This document shows, piece after piece, positions 8,832 through 11,278 of a stretch of 11,278 nucleotides of DNA (position 1 is the stretch's first letter; the number at the start of each line of letters is the position of its first letter). Made by a program: the position numbers and the translations under genes. The notes under the pieces are model-generated. The model did no database searches. It saw nothing but the letters and a program-made list of their open reading frames with translations, and had not been told where the DNA came from. The DNA is from Pseudomonadota bacterium (lineage in GTDB: Bacteria > Pseudomonadota > Alphaproteobacteria > Caulobacterales > Caulobacteraceae), in the NCBI GenBank assembly GCA_023433655.1, contig JAEYUE010000085.1, positions 1 to 11,278 of the forward strand. The letters are read 5' to 3'.

Positions 8832-9700
8832 CGGCCCTGCAGCTCCAGGGCCCGCTTGTAGAGCGGCTTGCGGGGCAGGTTGAGAGCCTTGGAGACCTCG
8901 GCGGCCGCCTCGCCGGGCGGCAGGCGGGTCAGGGCCTCGGACAGGGCGGCGTCGGCGTCGGCGGCGCTGGCCTGCTCGGCCTCGCCGGGGCCGACGACGA
9001 CGACGATCTCGCCCTTGGGCGCCTGGCAGCGAGGGTCGACGGCGAGTTCGGCCAGGGTTCCGCGCACGCACTCCTCGTAGAGCTTGGTCAGTTCGCGGGC
9101 GACGGCGGCGGGGCGGGGCCCGAGCACGGCGGCCATGTCGGCGAGGCTGTCGGCAAGACGTGGGCCGCTTTCGAAGAAGACCAGGGTCTGACGGCCGGGG
9201 CGGAGCTCCTCCAGCGCGGCGCGGCGGGCCCCGGACTTCGGCGGCAGGAAGCCCGCGAACAGCACCCGGTCGGCGGGCAGGCCGGCGATGCACAGGGCGG
9301 CGAGCAGGCTTGAGGCGCCGGGGACGGGGTGGACCGGCAGGCCCGCGGCGATGGCGGCGCGGGCGACGACGAAGCCGGGATCGGAGACCATCGGCGTGCC
9401 GGCGTCCGAGACGAGGGCGACCACCTCCCCTGCCCCGAGGCGCTCAAGGGCCAGCTCGGCGGCCCGGGCGGAGGCGTGGTCGTCGCAACGTTCCAGCTTC
9501 GCCTTCAGCCCATAGGCCGAGAGCAGTTTCGCCGTCACCCGGGTGTCCTCGGCCAGCACCAGATCGGCGGCGGCGAGAACGTCGAGCGCCCTGAGGGTGA
9601 TGTCGCGCAGGTTCCCGATCGGCGTGGCCACCAGATACAGCCCCGGCGCGACCGGGCGTGGCGGCGGGGCGGTCGGAGGGAAGGCGGGGGCGTCAGGCAT
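8828..9700 (-). CDS. rsmI: 16S rRNA (cytidine-1402-2'-O)-methyltransferase
   Basis: It uses S-adenosylmethionine to 2'-O-methylate C1402 of 16S rRNA in the decoding centre. The length of 290 residues is normal. Tetrapyrrole-methylase-fold motifs appear in order: LVATPIGNL (23-31), EDTR (51-54), VSDAGTPMVSDPG (97-109), PGASS (127-131), FFESGPRL (175-182), ARELTKLYEE (201-210) and GEIVVVVG (230-237). The canonical ESPHR is ESGPR here, a conservative-looking variation. The C-terminal part shows the usual NLPRKPLYKRALEL. The start is uncertain: ATG at 9700 puts the first motif at the usual distance, and an in-frame ATG at 9751 would add seventeen low-complexity residues. Neither has a clear Shine-Dalgarno. 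It is the first gene of the run ending at yifB, so its promoter should lie in the gap upstream. Confidence 0.95.
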   Translation of the reverse strand: MPDAPAFPPTAPPPRPVAPGLYLVATPIGNLRDITLRALDVLAAADLVLAEDTRVTAKLLSAYGLKAKLERCDDHASARAAELALERLGAGEVVALVSDAGTPMVSDPGFVVARAAIAAGLPVHPVPGASSLLAALCIAGLPADRVLFAGFLPPKSGARRAALEELRPGRQTLVFFESGPRLADSLADMAAVLGPRPAAVARELTKLYEECVRGTLAELAVDPRCQAPKGEIVVVVGPGEAEQASAADADAALSEALTRLPPGEAAAEVSKALNLPRKPLYKRALELQGR

Positions 9701-9795
9701 CGGTGGAAACGTGCCAGCCGGGAAGGGCGGGCTCAAGGCCAGCCGTCGCATGCAGCAGGGAGGGGAAGGTTATTGCCCGGCCGAACCCGGAAAAT

Positions 9796-9822
9796 GAGTC
9801 GACGGAGTCGACAGGATCGACA
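9796..9822. repeat. Three tandem 9-base repeats
   Basis: GAGTCGACG, GAGTCGACA and GGATCGACA follow one another without a gap. The first two share the palindrome GTCGAC and the third has ATCGAC. The array lies about 95-120 bases upstream of the chosen rsmI start and is outside any credible gene. It could be a binding site for a repressor or activator, or a chance slippage product. Confidence 0.6.
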
Positions 9823-10017
9823 TCGGCCTCAGGCGATTTCAATGGCCTGGCGAGTCGGGGTTCCTGGCTTCAAGAGGACGCAGGGGAAGAATCATGCGCC
9901 AGGGAGGGGTGGGGCGCACATCGGCGCCTTGAGGGGCGGCGCAGCTCCTGGACGGAGCGGCGGGGGTTCGGCTGCCATAAGACCGGCGTGGACCGGACAT
10001 TATGCGGCCAGCCGCTC

Positions 10018-10041
10018 CTCAGGCGGACAAATCGGCCTGAG
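10018..10041. repeat. Inverted repeat (7-bp stem, 10-base loop)
   Basis: CTCAGGC and GCCTGAG pair perfectly around a ten-base AT-richer loop. It lies about 90 bases beyond the hemW stop in the transcription direction. No T-run follows on either strand, so an ordinary intrinsic terminator is not supported, though it could stabilise a hemW 3' end. Confidence 0.45.
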
Positions 10042-10044
10042 AAA

Positions 10045-10058
10045 CAGCTATGTAGCTG
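10045..10058. repeat. Near-perfect palindrome CAGCTA-TG-TAGCTG
   Basis: Two six-base arms are separated by two bases, in a locally AT-rich stretch. The size and symmetry suit a dimeric regulator operator. A hairpin with so short a loop would lose pairs at the centre. No regulator gene is nearby, so its role is unknown. Confidence 0.45.
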
Positions 10059-10130
10059 AACAGATACGGAATTCTCCACGCAACCAGACCATAATTCCCG
10101 GAAAGGCCAGCGCTCGGGGCGCGGTTGCGG

Positions 10131-11252
10131 TCAGGTCAGGAGGGCCTTCAGGACTCCGTCCAGCACCGGGCGGCCGCGGGGGGTGGCGACGACGCGGTCG
10201 CCGGAGAGGGCGAGGAAGCCGTCGGCGAGGAGGTCGGCCGGCGAACGTCCGAGCGCCTGCAGGTCGGCCACGGCCGCGCCCTCGACCGTCCGCAGGCCGA
10301 GCAGGATGCGCTCCTCGGCGGCATCGACAGGGGACAGGGAGGCGCGTTCGCTCCACGGCGAACCTGCGGCGACGCCGGCGACATAGTCCCCGATGCGACG
10401 GTGGGCGACGGTGGCGGTGCGGACGCTGTCGAGCGTCAGCCGGCCGTGCGCCCCGGGGCCGAGGCCGAGGTAGTCGCCGCCGCGCCAGACATGGAGGTTG
10501 TGGCTCGAGCGGGCGGCGAGGCCGCGGGCGTGGTTGGAGACCTCATAGGCCTCGAAGCCGGCGGCCTCGAGCACCGTCTGGGTGGTCTCGTAGAGGGTGG
10601 CGGCGCGGTCCTCGTCCGGCGGGGACCAGGCGCCGCGGGCCACGGCGCGGCCGAAGGCGGTCGTCGGCTCAATGGTCAGCTGGTAGGGCGAGACGTGCTC
10701 GAAGCCGAGGTCGAGCGCCTCGGTCAGTTCGGCGGTCCAGCCTTCCACAGTCTGGCCGGGGCGGGCGTAGATCAGGTCGATGGACAGGCGCGGGAAGGCG
10801 CGGGCGGCGACGGCGACGGCGCGGCGCGCCTCGGCTGCCGAGTGATTGCGGCCGAGAAAGGCGAGGCTGGCGTCGTCCAGGGCCTGCACCCCCATGGACA
10901 GGCGATTCACCCCGGCGTCGGCGAGGGCGGCGAAGCGGTCCGCCTCGGCGTCGGTCGGATTGGCCTCGAGGCTGATCTCGATGTCGCCCGCAGGCGGGAA
11001 CAGGGTGCGGGCGCGGTCGATCACCGCCGCGACGGCGGCGGGATCCATCAGCGAGGGCGTGCCGCCGCCGAAGAAGATCGAGGCCAGCCGGCGCGGGCCG
11101 GTCAGGGCGGCCTGGGCTTCCATATCGGCGAGCATGGCCGCGACGAGGGCCGCCTGCTCGTCCGTCCGGCCGCGGTCCCGCACCACGTTGAAGTCGCAGT
11201 AGGGGCAGATGCGACTGCAGTAGGGCCAGTGGATGTAGAGGGCGAGAAGCAT
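10131..11252 (-). CDS. hemW: HemW-type radical SAM protein (haem chaperone)
   Basis: A 373-residue radical SAM protein formerly annotated as oxygen-independent coproporphyrinogen oxidase. HemW binds haem and a 4Fe-4S cluster and is thought to deliver haem to respiratory proteins. The cluster motif YCSRICPYCDF has Cys12, Cys16 and Cys19 followed by Phe, whereas true HemN has an additional nearby Cys; this favours HemW. GGGTPS (62-67), SLEANPT (94-100), NRLSMGVQ (115-122) and the C-terminal HNLHVW (251-256), a variant of the HemW HNxxYW motif, all fit. Length is normal. The ATG at 11252 puts the YIHWPYC motif right at the N-terminus, as usual, but no Shine-Dalgarno is seen. The frame stays open to the window edge with no alternative start codon in view. 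It may be downstream of rdgB outside the window, as in related genomes; this is inference. Confidence 0.93.
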   Translation of the reverse strand: MLLALYIHWPYCSRICPYCDFNVVRDRGRTDEQAALVAAMLADMEAQAALTGPRRLASIFFGGGTPSLMDPAAVAAVIDRARTLFPPAGDIEISLEANPTDAEADRFAALADAGVNRLSMGVQALDDASLAFLGRNHSAAEARRAVAVAARAFPRLSIDLIYARPGQTVEGWTAELTEALDLGFEHVSPYQLTIEPTTAFGRAVARGAWSPPDEDRAATLYETTQTVLEAAGFEAYEVSNHARGLAARSSHNLHVWRGGDYLGLGPGAHGRLTLDSVRTATVAHRRIGDYVAGVAAGSPWSERASLSPVDAAEERILLGLRTVEGAAVADLQALGRSPADLLADGFLALSGDRVVATPRGRPVLDGVLKALLT

Positions 11253-11256
11253 CGAA

Positions 11257-11277
11257 GTGGCGAGTGGCGAGTGGCGA
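11257..11277. repeat. Three tandem copies of the heptamer GTGGCGA
   Basis: Three perfect head-to-tail copies lie directly upstream of the hemW start (read as TCGCCAC units on the hemW strand) and reach the window edge, so the array may be longer. It occupies the place where a ribosome binding site would be expected. Confidence 0.7.
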
Positions 11278-11278
11278 G

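Larger units (their letters stand above)
9701..10130. other. Intergenic region between hemW and rsmI with no recognised gene
   Basis: This is the only non-coding stretch longer than 300 bases. It must hold the rsmI promoter and the hemW 3' end, but I see neither a convincing -35/-10 pair nor a hairpin followed by a T-run. GC drops sharply near the hemW end: 10041-10100 is 28 of 60 G/C (47%), while the surrounding genes are roughly 70%. It contains a three-copy 9-base repeat, a hairpin, a near-palindrome, and short GC hairpins such as GCTCC-TGGAC-GGAGC at 9944-9958. Open frames here, such as 69 codons at 10079-9870 on the - strand, have no family features. I looked for tRNA, SRP RNA and RNase P core motifs and found none. 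In several alphaproteobacteria I recall a penicillin-binding-protein activator gene at this place; none is here. Confidence 0.6.

Noticed and set aside
10018..10041. Intrinsic terminator for hemW.
   Set aside because: The hairpin has no following T-run on the - strand and lies about 90 bases past the stop.
9870..10079. A 69-codon - strand frame in the gap, beginning MENSVSVQ.
   Set aside because: GTG start without a ribosome binding site, no recognisable family, and Arg/Ser/Pro-rich sequence after the AT-rich part. Not enough support for a gene.
9701..10130. Possible tRNA, RNase P RNA or SRP RNA in the hemW-rsmI gap.
   Set aside because: A GGTTCG at 9965-9970 resembles a T-arm, but no matching acceptor stem or anticodon arm could be built. 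RNase P and SRP core motifs are absent.
9329..10975. A 548-codon open frame on the + strand opposite rsmI and hemW.
   Set aside because: Its composition is Arg/Gly-rich antisense shadow with no domain. It overlaps two firm genes and the non-coding gap.

Overview
The window is high-GC, gene-dense chromosomal DNA (third codon positions almost all G/C) and reads as an alphaproteobacterium of the Caulobacterales. Brevundimonas, Caulobacter or Phenylobacterium are all possible, and Brevundimonas is my guess. The best lineage marker is a soluble hybrid histidine kinase with the architecture of Caulobacter ShkA. The block rsmI-yraN-gshB-yifB downstream of hemW is also typical of alphaproteobacteria. 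There is no sign of a mobile element, CRISPR array, prophage, rRNA or tRNA.

Layout: (1) bases 1-1911, + strand: the 3' five-sixths of a malic enzyme/phosphotransacetylase fusion (maeB), cut by the left edge. All later genes are on the - strand, so the transcription order runs from right to left. (2) 1913-3271: an AmpG-type muropeptide permease, whose stop codon faces the maeB stop across one base. (3) 3307-4848: the ShkA-like kinase, upstream of ampG by 35 bases and probably co-transcribed with it. (4) 4849-4926: a 78-base gap with a CtrA-like box. (5) 4927-9700: a five-gene run, rsmI, yraN, a SirB1-family gene, gshB and yifB. The first three are joined by GTGA stop/start overlaps and the others are separated by about 60 bases. 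(6) 9701-10130: the only long gap, about 430 bases, partly AT-rich and with small repeats. (7) 10131-11252: hemW, followed by a heptamer tandem repeat at the right edge.

Most genes are housekeeping: carbon metabolism (MaeB), peptidoglycan recycling (AmpG), 16S rRNA methylation (RsmI), glutathione synthesis (GshB), DNA uptake/recombination (YifB/ComM) and haem handling (HemW). The biologically richest item is the kinase. It has a DHp domain, a CA domain, a degenerate receiver, a linker containing Asp-Asp-Arg, and an intact receiver. In Caulobacter, ShkA with this layout is switched on when c-di-GMP binds the degenerate receiver, and it then drives the ShpA-TacA relay at the G1-S transition. 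A near-consensus CtrA site sits just upstream of it here. I found no wholly new system. The points worth a second look are the kinase with its polyproline linker, the CtrA-like box, and the unexplained gap at 9701-10130.
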